Assembly: GCA_030066595.1 (NCBI GenBank)
Contig: JASJBI010000031.1
Span: 124,001 to 188,000 of the forward strand
From: Alphaproteobacteria bacterium
GTDB taxonomy: Bacteria; Pseudomonadota; Alphaproteobacteria; JAJFFI01
DNA: 64,000 bases
Direction of reading: 5' to 3'
Shown here piece after piece: positions 47,386 through 56,476 of this stretch. Both the position numbers and the translations under genes were made by a program. Below the pieces are notes generated by a model. It was not told where the DNA came from. It did not search any database and saw nothing but the letters and a program-made list of their open reading frames with translations. Position 1 is the first letter of the stretch. Each line of letters opens with the position of its first letter.

Positions 47386-48906
47386 ATGGCGAACGCCAAG
47401 GTGTTGGTCATCGGACTCGATTCAATGGAGCCGAGCCTGATCGAGCGCTGGGATCGCTCGGGCGCGTTGCCGGCGCTGCGCAGGCTGCGCGAACGTGGCT
47501 TGATGGCCCCTTTGGCGAACCTCCCCGGGTTCGGCAATGGCGTCTATTGGCCATGCATCTACACTGGCGTGAACCCAGGAGAACACGGCCGGTATTTCTT
47601 CCGACAACCGCTCCCCGGCAGCTATGACATCGGTGAGTTCTTCGAGGACCAGGACATCAGGAGCGAGCCGTTCTGGTGCGCCCTGAGCCGGGCCGGCAGA
47701 AGGGTCGCCATCATCGATATGGTCCGCGCGCCCCTGACACCGGGGCTGAACGGGATCCAGGTCGTCGACTGGACGACCCATGACCGATCAGGGCAGCCCC
47801 GCAGCTGGCCTCCCGAGCTGATCTCCGAAATCAACGCGCGTTTCGGAACCGATCCATTTCACGGCCGCACGGATGCACGTGACCGCGGACCGGAAGACTG
47901 CGTCAACCTGCTCGAGAAGCTGTGCGAACGCATCACAACAAAGGCCGAGATGTCCTTGGCGTACCTTCAAAAGGGTGGCTGGGACATGTTCATGACGGTG
48001 TTCGGCGAGCCTCATGACATCGGCCACACCCTCTGGCACATCCACGACTCCGCCCATCCGTGGCATGACCCCGCGCTCGCAAAGCGCATGGGCGATCCGC
48101 TGAAAGCCGCTTACCAGGCGATCGATGGGGCGGTGGGCCGTCTGGTTGACGCGGCCGGTCCAAATGCGACCGTGGTCGTGGTGACCGGGCCCGGGATGGG
48201 TCCCAACTATTCGGCCAATCACATGCTGGACGAGATCCTGCGCAGGATCGAGCAAGGCGGCTGCGAGACGCCGCCTGCGCGGCCTTTGTCGGCAAAGAAG
48301 GCCTACCGCGGGTTGGTTCCGTCCGGACTACGCCGCCGCATTCGAAGCCTCGGTGCTCGGTTCGGATACCATCTCACCATGCAGGATCGGAGCCAGCGAA
48401 AATTCCACGCCGTGCCCCACAATGAGATCAGCGGGGCCGTCCGCTTTAACCTGATTGGGCGCGAACCGGTCGGCAAAGTCGCACCGGGCGCCGAGTATGA
48501 TGCCGCCTGCGCGCAGCTGACCGAGGATCTCTTGGAGATCGTCAACCTGGAGACCGGGGAGCCCCTGGTCGAACGCGTCGTGCGGGTTGCCGACTACTGC
48601 GACGGTCCGCACGCGGCGGATCTGGCCGACCTGCTGGTTGTCTGGCACCGTCCGAAACCGATCCGAGCAATCGGGTCATCCAAGATCGGCGAGCTCCGGC
48701 GCGAAACGCGGACCATGCGGTCAGGGGACCATACAGCCCGGGGAACCTTTATCGCGGCCGGACCGGCCATCGTGTCCGGGACCCTGGAGCGCAGCTTCAG
48801 CCCGATGGATTTGACACCCACCATCGCCGCGCTCTTGGACTTGGCGTTGCCGGACGCGGAAGGCAGCATCATCCCCGAGGTCGTCGGGAAACCCCGTGCG
48901 GCCTAA
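47386..48906 (+). CDS. Alkaline-phosphatase-superfamily phosphodiesterase/phosphatase-like protein
   Basis: The 506-residue protein begins [20 protein letters not shown], the first Asp of the family metal site. It continues with the active-site region [20 protein letters not shown] and a [17 protein letters not shown] loop with several His. [13 protein letters not shown] follows in place of the usual DHG motif, so the second metal site looks degenerate. The ATG at 47386 with AGAGGTGAT upstream is chosen; the frame is open 150 bp further upstream but lacks support. It follows the carbamoyltransferase and could act on phosphate or sulfate groups of the same product. Confidence 0.8.
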   Translation: MANAKVLVIGLDSMEPSLIERWDRSGALPALRRLRERGLMAPLANLPGFGNGVYWPCIYTGVNPGEHGRYFFRQPLPGSYDIGEFFEDQDIRSEPFWCALSRAGRRVAIIDMVRAPLTPGLNGIQVVDWTTHDRSGQPRSWPPELISEINARFGTDPFHGRTDARDRGPEDCVNLLEKLCERITTKAEMSLAYLQKGGWDMFMTVFGEPHDIGHTLWHIHDSAHPWHDPALAKRMGDPLKAAYQAIDGAVGRLVDAAGPNATVVVVTGPGMGPNYSANHMLDEILRRIEQGGCETPPARPLSAKKAYRGLVPSGLRRRIRSLGARFGYHLTMQDRSQRKFHAVPHNEISGAVRFNLIGREPVGKVAPGAEYDAACAQLTEDLLEIVNLETGEPLVERVVRVADYCDGPHAADLADLLVVWHRPKPIRAIGSSKIGELRRETRTMRSGDHTARGTFIAAGPAIVSGTLERSFSPMDLTPTIAALLDLALPDAEGSIIPEVVGKPRAA

Positions 48907-49010
48907 AGCTTGCTCTGGAGCGGGACGTCGGACGGCTCGGGCACAAGGGACTCGCTTTGCCGTCTCAACCCATGTTGCGACCGCATCGGCAAGCTGATAG
49001 GAAGACTCGC

Positions 49011-49676
49011 ATGCCCGCGCCCGTCCGCATCGCCCCATCCATCCTGTCCGCCGACTTCGCCGAACTGGGCGAAGAGGTGCGCCGGGTCAGCGAAGCGGGC
49101 GCCGACTACATCCATGTCGACGTCATGGACGGGCATTTCGTGCCCAATCTCACGATCGGCCCCGGCGTGGTCAAAGCGCTGCGCCCGCACAGCGACCTCC
49201 CGTTCGACGTGCATCTGATGATCTCGCCCGTCGACCCCTTTGTGCCGGAGTTCGCCGCGGCGGGCGCCGACATCATCACCGTGCACCCGGAGGCGGGCCC
49301 GCATCTGCACCGCACCATTCAGCTGATCAAGTCGCTGGGCAAGAAGGCCGGCGTTTCGCTCAATCCGGGCACACCCGTCGAGGCGGTGGACTACGTTCTG
49401 GGCGAGGTGGACCTGGTGCTGGTGATGAGCGTCAATCCCGGGTTCGGCGGACAGAGCTTCATCGAGTCCCAGCTCGACAAGATCAGCGCGCTACGCGCGC
49501 GCCTCGACGCGCTCGGACGCGACATCGATCTCGAGGTGGATGGCGGGATCAACTTCGAGACCGCGCCGAAGGCGATCGCCGCCGGCGCCAACGTCCTGGT
49601 TGCCGGAACGGCCACCTTCAACGGTGGCCCGGCCTCGTATCAAGAGAACATTCGCCGGTTGCGCCAGTCGCGCTGA
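49011..49676 (+). CDS. rpe: Ribulose-phosphate 3-epimerase
   Basis: The 221-residue TIM-barrel enzyme has [14 protein letters not shown], the metal/catalytic block [38 protein letters not shown] and VDGGIN. It interconverts ribulose-5-P and xylulose-5-P in the pentose phosphate or Calvin cycle. The ATG at 49011 is chosen with AGGAAG upstream. Heparinase-like gene follows at 28 bp, and no cbb genes are visible, so a CO-driven Calvin cycle cannot be argued from this copy. Confidence 0.96.
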   Translation: MPAPVRIAPSILSADFAELGEEVRRVSEAGADYIHVDVMDGHFVPNLTIGPGVVKALRPHSDLPFDVHLMISPVDPFVPEFAAAGADIITVHPEAGPHLHRTIQLIKSLGKKAGVSLNPGTPVEAVDYVLGEVDLVLVMSVNPGFGGQSFIESQLDKISALRARLDALGRDIDLEVDGGINFETAPKAIAAGANVLVAGTATFNGGPASYQENIRRLRQSR

Positions 49677-49704
49677 GCAAGTCATTTGAAGGGAGTGGCG
49701 GTCC

Positions 49705-51339
49705 GTGGCCATCGCGCAGACACCGGCATCGTCACCGGGCCGGCCGAAAAAGGGGGCAAAGGACAAAACCGGCGGGTCCCTGCGCGCGGCCTATTTCGCC
49801 TCGCCGTTCTATCGCCTGCGTCTGATCGGGCGCAGTCCCGCCGATCTTGCGGCCGCGCCGCCGGACCCATGGCCGGGTGATGCCGACCTGGGCCAAGAGA
49901 TCGTCCGGAAATCAGCCGTGTTCCTGGGCGAGCGCGAGCCCGTCGGCGACAACTGGATCGCGCTCTCGCACGATTTCGAGTGGCTCGCCCATCTGCGCGC
50001 CCTGGGCACCGATGATGCCCGTCGTCGCGCCCGGCAGCTGGTGCGGGCCTGGATCCTGGCCTATGGCATGCGCCCGGTCGCCGACTGCTGGCAGTCCGAA
50101 TGCCTGGGCGCGCGGATCGTCAACTGGTTGAGCCACTTTGTCTTTTTCTGCGCCAGCGCCGAGCCGGACTACCGAGCGCTGTTCTTTCGCAGTCTCGCGC
50201 GCCAGGCGCGGCACCTGGCGCGGGTCGCTGATCAAGGGCCGACCGACGCGCGTCGCCTGACCGCGATCAAGGGCAGCCTCTATGCCGCCGCCTGCCTACC
50301 CGGTTTCGACCGCCTGTTCCGGACCGCGGTCCGGCGACTCGAGCGCGAGATCGCCCGCCAGATCCTGGCGGACGGCGGCCATCTCGAACGCAGCCCGGCG
50401 CGGCAGCTTGCCGTTCTGCGCGACCTGGTGGATATCCGCGCAACCCTTGCGTCGGCGCAGCGCGAGATTCCGCTCCCTCTGCAGAGCGCGATCGACCGTA
50501 TGGCCCCGGTCCTGCGTACGTTCCGGCACGGCGATGGCGGCCTGGCACAGTTCAACGGCAGCCGTGAAGGGGACGCGGCGCTGGTGGCGCAGATACTGGC
50601 ACGGGCGGACGCCGATGGCCGCCCTCCGGTCAACCTGCCCCACACCGGATTTCAACGGCTGAGCGCGGGGGGCACCACCGTGATTTTCGATACCGGTGCG
50701 TTTGCGCCAGTCGGGGCAGATGCCTCGGCGCATGCCGGGACCCTGGCCTTCGAGATGTCCGACGGGCCGGATCGGCTGGTCGTCAATTGCGGCGGCTATG
50801 CGGGCGCGGAACCGGAATGGTCCCAGGTGGCGCGCGCCACGGCGGCCCATTCGACGCTGATCGTCGACGACACCAACTCTTCGGAAGTCCTGCCGGAGGG
50901 TGGGCTGGGGCAGCGCCCGACAAAGGTCACCATGCGGCGCCAGGAGATCGGCGGTGCGACTCGCGTGGAGGCGCATTTGGACGGCTATGGACGCATGCGT
51001 CGCCTGGTCCATCGCCGCCGGCTCGAGCTCTCCGCCGATGGCAGCGAGTTGCGCGGGCGCGACAGCGTCGCCGGCAAGGGCGGCAAACGCTTGGCCATTC
51101 GGTTCCATATGCACCCGAAGGTTCGGGCGGAGGCCGCGCCAGAGCCGAATTCGCTCCTCTTGCACCTGCCATCGCAGGGGGTATGGCGGTTGGATGCGGC
51201 GGGCGCCGAGCTGTCCCTGGAGGATAGCGTCTATCTGGGCGCGCCGGGCGGCATCTGCCGGACCAAGCAGGCGGTGATCAGCCGCGACATCGACGGGGCC
51301 GCCACGCATGTGGACTGGCGCATCCTCCGTCAGGCCTAG
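49705..51339 (+). CDS. Heparinase II/III family protein
   Basis: The 544-residue protein has a helical (alpha/alpha-toroid) N-terminal half (SHDFEWLAHLRALGTDDARR, DCWQSECLGARIVNWLSHF). The beta-rich C-terminal half is a heparinase II/III domain (RLVVNCGGYAGAEPEWSQ, ATAAHSTLIVDDTNSSEVL). Length is normal. Such proteins are uronic-acid polysaccharide lyases, though many bacterial copies are uncharacterised. No signal peptide is visible. It starts at GTG 49705 with AGGGAG nine bases before. The polysaccharide locus begins just downstream, so an acidic glycan substrate is possible. Confidence 0.88.
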   Translation: MAIAQTPASSPGRPKKGAKDKTGGSLRAAYFASPFYRLRLIGRSPADLAAAPPDPWPGDADLGQEIVRKSAVFLGEREPVGDNWIALSHDFEWLAHLRALGTDDARRRARQLVRAWILAYGMRPVADCWQSECLGARIVNWLSHFVFFCASAEPDYRALFFRSLARQARHLARVADQGPTDARRLTAIKGSLYAAACLPGFDRLFRTAVRRLEREIARQILADGGHLERSPARQLAVLRDLVDIRATLASAQREIPLPLQSAIDRMAPVLRTFRHGDGGLAQFNGSREGDAALVAQILARADADGRPPVNLPHTGFQRLSAGGTTVIFDTGAFAPVGADASAHAGTLAFEMSDGPDRLVVNCGGYAGAEPEWSQVARATAAHSTLIVDDTNSSEVLPEGGLGQRPTKVTMRRQEIGGATRVEAHLDGYGRMRRLVHRRRLELSADGSELRGRDSVAGKGGKRLAIRFHMHPKVRAEAAPEPNSLLLHLPSQGVWRLDAAGAELSLEDSVYLGAPGGICRTKQAVISRDIDGAATHVDWRILRQA

Positions 51340-51358
51340 AGCAGGCAGCCCCCTCATA

Positions 51359-51387
51359 CTTCGTCCTTCGCCAAGCCCAGGATGAAG
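51359..51387. repeat. REP-like hairpin between convergent genes
   Basis: CTTCGTCCT and AGGATGAAG form an imperfect 9-bp stem (one G-T-type mismatch) around an 11-base loop. It resembles the CTTCGTCCTTCG...AGGATGAAG class of extragenic palindromes of Proteobacteria and may act as a two-way terminator. Confidence 0.55.
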
Positions 51388-51440
51388 CCCATCAGTTGAA
51401 GGACGCGGGGCGAGGCCCGAACCCGTCCGTCAGAGCGCGC

Positions 51441-52718
51441 TCAGAGCGCCCAATAGCGCACGCTGTCGGACAGGCTCAACCCCCGCCAGATGCCCTTGAT
51501 GTCGGCGATCAACCCCTGCGGCCGCAGCATCCGCGCCAGCTGGCCGCCGTCCAGGCCGCGATATTCGTCATGCGCGACCGCGCCCACGACGGCGGCATAG
51601 CCGCCGGCCTCGTCCAGCTCCGGCGTCAGCACGATGCGGTAGAGCGCCTCGGCCTCGCCGGGGTCGGCCAGCGGGTCGTGAATGTCGACGTCATAGCCCA
51701 GGCCCTGCAATCGGACCACCAGATCGACCACCTTGCTGTTGCGCAGGTCGGGCACGTTTTCCTTGAAGGTGAGGCCCAGCACCAGGATGCGCGACGCCTC
51801 GCTGGGACCGTCGACCTGGCGGGCGACGGCGTCCGCCACCCAGGTTCCCATCCCGTCGTTGAGCCGGCGGCCGGCGAGAATCACCTCGGGCTCGTGGCCG
51901 AGCTCCTGGGAGAGATGAGCCAGATAGAAGGGATCCACGCCGATGCAGTGACCACCGACGAGACCGGGGCGGAAGTCGAGGAAGTTCCACTTGCTGCGCG
52001 CCGCCGCCAGGACGTCCTCCGAGGACAGCCCGATACGGCTGAAGATCATCGCCACTTCGTTGATGAAGGCGATGTTGATGTCGCGCTGGGCGTTCTCGAT
52101 CACCTTGGCGGCCTCGGCCGTCCGGATGTCCTTCGCCCGGAACACGCCGCCGGTCGTCAGCCGGCCGTAGAGCGCGGCCAGGCGCTCGGCCACCTCGGGC
52201 GTCTGACCGGCGACCACCTTCGTGATCCGGTCGAGGGTGTGGGTCCGATCCCCCGGGTTGATTCGCTCGGGCGCGTAGCCGAGGAAGAAGTCCCGGCCGC
52301 AGGTCAATCCCGACGCGGCCGCCAGGACGGGGCCGCAGACCTCCTCGGTCACCCCCGGATAGACCGTGCTTTCCACCACCACCAGGGCGCCGGGACCGAG
52401 AACGCCGCCGACGGTCTCGCAGGCCGTGCGCAGAGCGGTCAGATCCGGCCTGTTGTCGATGGTCACCGGGGTCGGCACCGTCACGATGTAGATCTCGGCG
52501 CCGGCGAGGTCGGCCGGCTCGGCGGTGAACCGGCAGTCGGTGGCGGCGAGTCGGTCCGGGTCGACCTCCTTCGTCCGGTCGCTGCCGGCCCGCAGGTCCG
52601 CGACCCGGTCCGCGTCGATGTCGAAGCCGACGACGGGGTCGTGTTCGGCCAGGGCGATGGCCAGCGGCAGACCGACATAACCAAGGCCGATGACGGCAAT
52701 GCGGGGCGAATTGGGCAT
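51441..52718 (-). CDS. tviB: UDP-N-acetylglucosamine/galactosamine dehydrogenase, WbpA/TviB-like
   Basis: The 425-residue enzyme has the NAD site RIAVIGLGYVGLPLAIALAE and the central VESTVYPGVTEEV block. The catalytic Cys is in FRPGLVGGHCIGVDPFYLAH, and the C-terminal NAD-sugar domain has GLTFKENVPDLRNSKVVDLV. It oxidises the C6 hydroxyl of a UDP-HexNAc to a uronic acid. The pattern is closest to TviB (Vi antigen) rather than UDP-glucose dehydrogenase. The ATG at 52718 is chosen over the TTG at 52721. A good TTGACA promoter lies upstream. It is divergent from the EPS regulator. Confidence 0.92.
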   Translation of the reverse strand: MPNSPRIAVIGLGYVGLPLAIALAEHDPVVGFDIDADRVADLRAGSDRTKEVDPDRLAATDCRFTAEPADLAGAEIYIVTVPTPVTIDNRPDLTALRTACETVGGVLGPGALVVVESTVYPGVTEEVCGPVLAAASGLTCGRDFFLGYAPERINPGDRTHTLDRITKVVAGQTPEVAERLAALYGRLTTGGVFRAKDIRTAEAAKVIENAQRDINIAFINEVAMIFSRIGLSSEDVLAAARSKWNFLDFRPGLVGGHCIGVDPFYLAHLSQELGHEPEVILAGRRLNDGMGTWVADAVARQVDGPSEASRILVLGLTFKENVPDLRNSKVVDLVVRLQGLGYDVDIHDPLADPGEAEALYRIVLTPELDEAGGYAAVVGAVAHDEYRGLDGGQLARMLRPQGLIADIKGIWRGLSLSDSVRYWAL

Positions 52719-52762
52719 CAAGAGCTCGCTGCGACGGGGACGGGCGACCGGCGGAAAGCGTC

Positions 52763-52791
52763 CCTCTACCGGTGGCAGGGGGGCTTGTCAA
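52763..52791 (-). promoter_or_regulatory. Sigma70-like promoter for the UDP-sugar dehydrogenase gene
   Basis: On the minus strand a perfect -35 TTGACA (52786-52791) and a TAGAGG -10 (52763-52768) are spaced 17 bp. The start of transcription would be about 40 bp before the ATG at 52718. Confidence 0.6.
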
Positions 52792-52824
52792 CGCGAGCGG
52801 GGGCGGGGCCGTTCGGGGGGCCGC

Positions 52825-52854
52825 TTGACGTTCATCCGGTGAACGGCGTATGTT
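52825..52854 (+). promoter_or_regulatory. Sigma70-like promoter of the EPS regulator
   Basis: TTGACG (52825-52830) and TATGTT (52849-52854) are spaced 18 bp and point toward the regulator gene. Two palindromic operators cover this promoter. Confidence 0.65.
52829..52845. promoter_or_regulatory. Operator 1, 17-bp palindrome CGTTCA-N5-TGAACG
   Basis: The arms CGTTCA and TGAACG are exact complements around TCCGG. The site overlaps the end of the -35 box and most of the spacer of the regulator promoter. It is the first of two matched palindromes. Confidence 0.7.
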
Positions 52855-52867
52855 CAGCCTGTGAACA
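52851..52867. promoter_or_regulatory. Operator 2, 17-bp palindrome TGTTCA-N5-TGAACA
   Basis: The arms TGTTCA and TGAACA are exact complements around GCCTG. It covers the -10 box and probable start of transcription. Its centre is 22 bp (two helical turns) from operator 1, so two dimers could bind on the same DNA face and block the promoter. Confidence 0.7.
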
Positions 52868-52906
52868 ACGAGCCGCGGGGCGCCTTTCCACCGAATCGCA
52901 GAGACC

Positions 52907-53560
52907 TTGAGCGAACGAGATCCCACCCCCACCGCCGTCGACAGCGAGGCGCAGATCACTCTGGGCCTCCTGAACGCCGTGCATGACAACGAGACGCTGA
53001 CCCAGCGGACGGCCGCGTCCCAGCTGGGCATCGCCTTGGGTCTGACCAACGCCTATCTCAAACGGTGCATCAAGAAGGGCCTGATCAAGGTCCAACAGAT
53101 CCCGCCGAACAGATACGCCTACTATCTGACGCCCAAGGGGTTCGCCGAGAAGTCGCGCCTGACGGCGGAGTACCTGTCGTCGTCCTTCACCTTCTTCCGC
53201 CGGGCACGCAGCCAGTGCACCGCGCTGCTGGCGGACAGCACCGCGCGCGGCTGGCGGCGGATCGCGCTCTACGGCAAGAGCGATCTCGCCGAGATCGCCG
53301 TTCTGTGCTCCGGGGAGCACGACGTGACCCTGGTCGGCGTGGTCGACCCCGCCAACGGTGAGACGGGGGAGTTTTTTCAATGCCCATTGGTGGGCGGGCT
53401 GAGCGACTTGGACGCTTACGATGCCATCCTGCTGACCGACCTGCTTACCCCGCAGGACAGCTATGACCGGCTGCTCGCATCCGTCGCCGCCGATCGAATC
53501 CTGACACCTCCGATGCTGAGGGTGACGCGGACGCCGGTCGCGGCCGGCGTTGAAGCCTGA
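52907..53560 (+). CDS. Winged-helix transcriptional regulator of the polysaccharide locus with C-terminal sensor-like domain
   Basis: The 217-residue protein has a MarR-like winged helix in residues 15-95 (TQRTAASQLGIALGLTNAYL, then KKGLIKVQQIPPNRYAYYLT). A C-terminal Rossmann-like alpha/beta part follows (RRIALYGKSDLAEIAVLCSG, VTLVGVVDPANG, YDAILLTDLLTP). The first part is like regulators found in EPS loci next to NusG/RfaH-type genes; the second could sense a nucleotide or nucleotide sugar. It starts at TTG 52907, about 45 bp after the promoter start. Two palindromes over its promoter suggest autoregulation. It is followed by the NusG-like gene at 13 bp. Confidence 0.85.
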   Translation: MSERDPTPTAVDSEAQITLGLLNAVHDNETLTQRTAASQLGIALGLTNAYLKRCIKKGLIKVQQIPPNRYAYYLTPKGFAEKSRLTAEYLSSSFTFFRRARSQCTALLADSTARGWRRIALYGKSDLAEIAVLCSGEHDVTLVGVVDPANGETGEFFQCPLVGGLSDLDAYDAILLTDLLTPQDSYDRLLASVAADRILTPPMLRVTRTPVAAGVEA

Positions 53561-53573
53561 GAGGACGCCATCC

Positions 53574-54077
53574 ATGAACGCTTGGTACGTGGTGCATACG
53601 CACCCCCATGCGGAACAGACCGCTCTGCAGAACCTGGCCCGGCAGGGGTTCAGCGCCTATCTGCCGAGATACCTGAAGCGCCGGCGCCATGCCCGCCGGA
53701 TCGAAGCGGTCGCCCGGCCGCTGTTTCCGCGCTACCTGTTCGTCAACCTGGACCTGGGCAAGATGCGCTGGCGCTCGATCATGTCGACCATCGGCGTCCG
53801 GCATCTGATCTCCGACGGCGACAAGCCGGTCGCCCTGCCGGACGGCATCGTCGACGAGATCAAAGCCCGCGAAGGCGAGGACGGCATGGTCGAGATGCGG
53901 CCGGAAGCGCCCTTCGAGGCAGGGCAGATGGTGCAGATCACGGCGGGGCCGATGTGCGACGCCATCGGCATGTTCGAAGGCCTGAGCGACAAGGACAGGG
54001 TGACCGTGCTGCTCGACCTGCTCGGCCGTCAGCTCCGGGTCAAACTTCCCGCCACCGCGGTGGCCGCCTACGTCTGA
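53574..54077 (+). CDS. NusG/RfaH-family specialised transcription elongation factor
   Basis: The 167-residue protein has the NusG N-terminal domain (NAWYVVHTHPHAEQTALQNL, then FPRYLFVNLDLGK). A linker and a C-terminal KOW-like domain (FEAGQMVQITAGPMCDAIGM) follow. It is not the housekeeping NusG since it sits in a polysaccharide locus and lacks secE/rplK neighbours. RfaH-like proteins bind RNA polymerase at special sites and prevent early termination in long polysaccharide operons. The ATG at 53574 has AGAGGA upstream. It overlaps the convergent glycosyltransferase gene by 10 bp. Confidence 0.9.
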   Translation: MNAWYVVHTHPHAEQTALQNLARQGFSAYLPRYLKRRRHARRIEAVARPLFPRYLFVNLDLGKMRWRSIMSTIGVRHLISDGDKPVALPDGIVDEIKAREGEDGMVEMRPEAPFEAGQMVQITAGPMCDAIGMFEGLSDKDRVTVLLDLLGRQLRVKLPATAVAAYV

Positions 54078-55486
54078 GCGCGCTCGTCCCGCTTGCCACG
54101 AATCGACTGAGCCGACGAAGACGCGCGGGGCCGCACTGCGGCGCCGTAGCGCCAGCGGTCCAGCAGCCAAAACACGCCTGCAGCCAAGAGAATGTCGAGC
54201 ATGGGCTCGAAGGACAGCCGCGCCTCGAGCCCGATCACTGGACCGCTCACCACGAGCAGGTAGAAGGGCGGTGACAAGGCCACCAACAGCCGGGCCGCCG
54301 GCGCCGGGCGGCGCCAGCGAATCAACGCCACCACCGCGAACAGGCGGCACACGCCGGTGAACAGCGCGCCCGCGACCACCGCGACCGCAAACAGTCCGCT
54401 TCCCGCGATGAACGCCCAGATCTTGTGCGCCGGGTTGACCCCTGGTGTCGCGAAGAAGCGGGGCCGGTCCATCTGCTGCACGGGCGGTAGGACGAACATC
54501 GCCGGCGCAAGCAGATTGATCGTCAGGCCGGCAGCCCAAGCCGTCGCCAGGGCCCCAACCCCGGCGTCGGCCATGACGGACCGCGCCGCCGCCCCCTCCA
54601 GCGCGGCAACGGAGAACGGGTTGTCCGGCGGCTGGCCGCCGCCGCGGGCGGCCCGCTCTTGCGACCGTCGTTCTTCGAGCAGGGCGATCGCTTCCGCGCG
54701 CGGCAGGCCCGATCCCAGTTCCAGGACCGCCGGCGCGGTCCGCTGGTACAGCAGGGCGGCGACTTCCGTGCTGAGCCGGGCGTGGCCCCAGTCCCGCTGG
54801 TGGGCGACATAGGCCGGACCAACCAGGATCGCCAGGACCAACGCGGCCGCGACGGCATGGCCCGTGGCGATCTTGGCAGTCGTGCCGATGTGCCAAGCGG
54901 CCGCGACCGGGACGACGAGCAGCAGGAGAGCCAGCGGCGCCAGGATGGGCACCGTCAGCCAGCCCGCAGCCAAGCAGGCCCCGGCGGCGATAATTGTGCC
55001 CAAGGATGGCCGGCCCAAATAGCGCAGCACCAACAAGACGCTTCCGAGCAACAGCAGCAACAGCAGGCTGCCTCGATCGACCAGCGCCGCATGCGCGATC
55101 ATGTTGAGGTTGACCGAGGCGAGGAAACCGGCGGGAACGGCAAGGCGCGCGCTCAGCGATCCGGCCAGGACTGCGACCAGAACGCAGGCGAGCGCGTCGA
55201 GGAGCAGCTGCGCCGCAACCGGGTAGAGCCGATTCTCGCCGAAGGCCGCCTGGAAGGCCGCGAGCCAGGCCGCATAACCCGGACCGCGCGCGAGAAAAGA
55301 CTGGGGCCGATCTTGGCCCGCAGGAATCGCGAGACGGCCGGTCTCGACCAAGCTGGATGCGGCCTGTTCGTAGAGGCCCGAATCCCGGCTGCGCAGACTG
55401 TCGGGGGTTTCGTAGAAGGCCGCCAGGTAGACGGAGCGGACAGCAAGCGCGACCAGAAAGATCAGGAGCGCGGCCTGGCGGGACAT
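54068..55486 (-). CDS. Membrane glycosyltransferase, GT39/ArnT-like
   Basis: The 472-residue protein has about ten hydrophobic helices. Its first loop has RSRDSGLYEQAASSLVETGR, with the Asp that in GT-C enzymes (PMT/ArnT type) binds the lipid-linked donor. The downstream loop RPQSFLARGPGYAAWLAAF is also typical. It should transfer a sugar from a polyprenyl-phosphate donor outside the membrane. The catalytic Asp pair is not complete enough to name a substrate. It ends 10 bp inside the NusG-like gene, tail-to-tail. Confidence 0.85.
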   Translation of the reverse strand: MSRQAALLIFLVALAVRSVYLAAFYETPDSLRSRDSGLYEQAASSLVETGRLAIPAGQDRPQSFLARGPGYAAWLAAFQAAFGENRLYPVAAQLLLDALACVLVAVLAGSLSARLAVPAGFLASVNLNMIAHAALVDRGSLLLLLLLGSVLLVLRYLGRPSLGTIIAAGACLAAGWLTVPILAPLALLLLVVPVAAAWHIGTTAKIATGHAVAAALVLAILVGPAYVAHQRDWGHARLSTEVAALLYQRTAPAVLELGSGLPRAEAIALLEERRSQERAARGGGQPPDNPFSVAALEGAAARSVMADAGVGALATAWAAGLTINLLAPAMFVLPPVQQMDRPRFFATPGVNPAHKIWAFIAGSGLFAVAVVAGALFTGVCRLFAVVALIRWRRPAPAARLLVALSPPFYLLVVSGPVIGLEARLSFEPMLDILLAAGVFWLLDRWRYGAAVRPRASSSAQSIRGKRDERAQT

Positions 55487-55495
55487 CCCCTACGC

Positions 55496-56476
55496 TTATC
55501 CGGGCCGGTCGCCGCGCGGCTTAAGTACGCCGGCGGCCAACTCGGACAAGCCCCCCGCGCGAGCCTCGCGACGTCCGGTCGCCAGCCATACGGCACCGCC
55601 CGGGAGCCCGACCGCCATGACCACGAGGCCGAACACCACCGACAACACGAAGGCCTGATCCGGGGCTACGCCGACAAACCCGAACGCGGTCACCATGGCG
55701 CCCTCGCGCACGCCCCAACCGGCGATGGTGATCGGGATCATGCTGACCAGGATGACTGGCGGCACAAGAACCACGCAGGTCATGGCGTCGACCTGGATGT
55801 TCATGGCCCGGGCCAACAGGAAGACGACCAGCGCGACAACGACATGAATGCACGCAGAAATCAGCAACACCGGGAGCGCGCAGCGCGGGTGAAGAAACAG
55901 CCGACGGGCATCCGCGGACAACAGCGCCGCGGCGCGCGTGATGCGCCATCGGCGCAGGCCCTCAGGCAGCCGATCGAACATCAAGAGCGCCGCCCATCCG
56001 GCGAGGCCGAGCATGATAATCGCAACGATCGGCCAGCCGGGCGCTTGGCCGGACACCAGCTCGAGGATCATCGGCAACCCAGCGGCGGCCAGCAGCAGCA
56101 GGGCCACCAGGGCCGCCAGCCGGTCCAGGATTACGCTGTGCGCGGCCAAGGCCAGATCGAACCCGGCCCGATAGATCCGCCAAATCCGGGCCGCGTCCCC
56201 GCCCACAGATGAGGGCAGTGTCTGGTTGAAGAACAGCCCGATGAGCACGATCTCCCAGCACTTGCGCAACGCCACCCTGCGGCGAAACGCCCGAAACACG
56301 AAGGTCCATCGCCAAGCCTGGACCAACGACAGGGCGAACAGGATCAAGACGGCCAGGATCGGCCCCTGAATCGACACATGCGCCAGATGCTGGAGCAGCG
56401 ATTCGGCATCGAAGCTGCGCACCAGAACCCAGATAAGGATGGCGGATATGCCTAATTTGAGGATCAGCTTGGGCAC
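55496..56476 (-). CDS. UPF0104/lysylphosphatidylglycerol-synthase-TM-domain membrane protein
   Basis: The 326-residue protein starts VPKLILKLGISAILIWVLVR at a GTG with GGGGGAAG about ten bases upstream; longer in-frame starts at 56557 and 56773 lack support. It has about eight helices with RIYRAGFDLALAAHSVILDR and TIAGWGVREGAMVTAFGFVG, signatures of the UPF0104 (AglD-like) family. Such proteins are proposed to move or synthesise lipid-linked components. It runs in the same direction as the preceding glycosyltransferase gene, 9 bp apart, so the two are likely co-transcribed. Confidence 0.87.
   Translation of the reverse strand: MPKLILKLGISAILIWVLVRSFDAESLLQHLAHVSIQGPILAVLILFALSLVQAWRWTFVFRAFRRRVALRKCWEIVLIGLFFNQTLPSSVGGDAARIWRIYRAGFDLALAAHSVILDRLAALVALLLLAAAGLPMILELVSGQAPGWPIVAIIMLGLAGWAALLMFDRLPEGLRRWRITRAAALLSADARRLFLHPRCALPVLLISACIHVVVALVVFLLARAMNIQVDAMTCVVLVPPVILVSMIPITIAGWGVREGAMVTAFGFVGVAPDQAFVLSVVFGLVVMAVGLPGGAVWLATGRREARAGGLSELAAGVLKPRGDRPG

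Noticed and set aside
49011..49676. rpe as evidence of a CO-fuelled Calvin cycle
   Set aside because: No RuBisCO or phosphoribulokinase gene is in the window, and rpe is universal in pentose metabolism.
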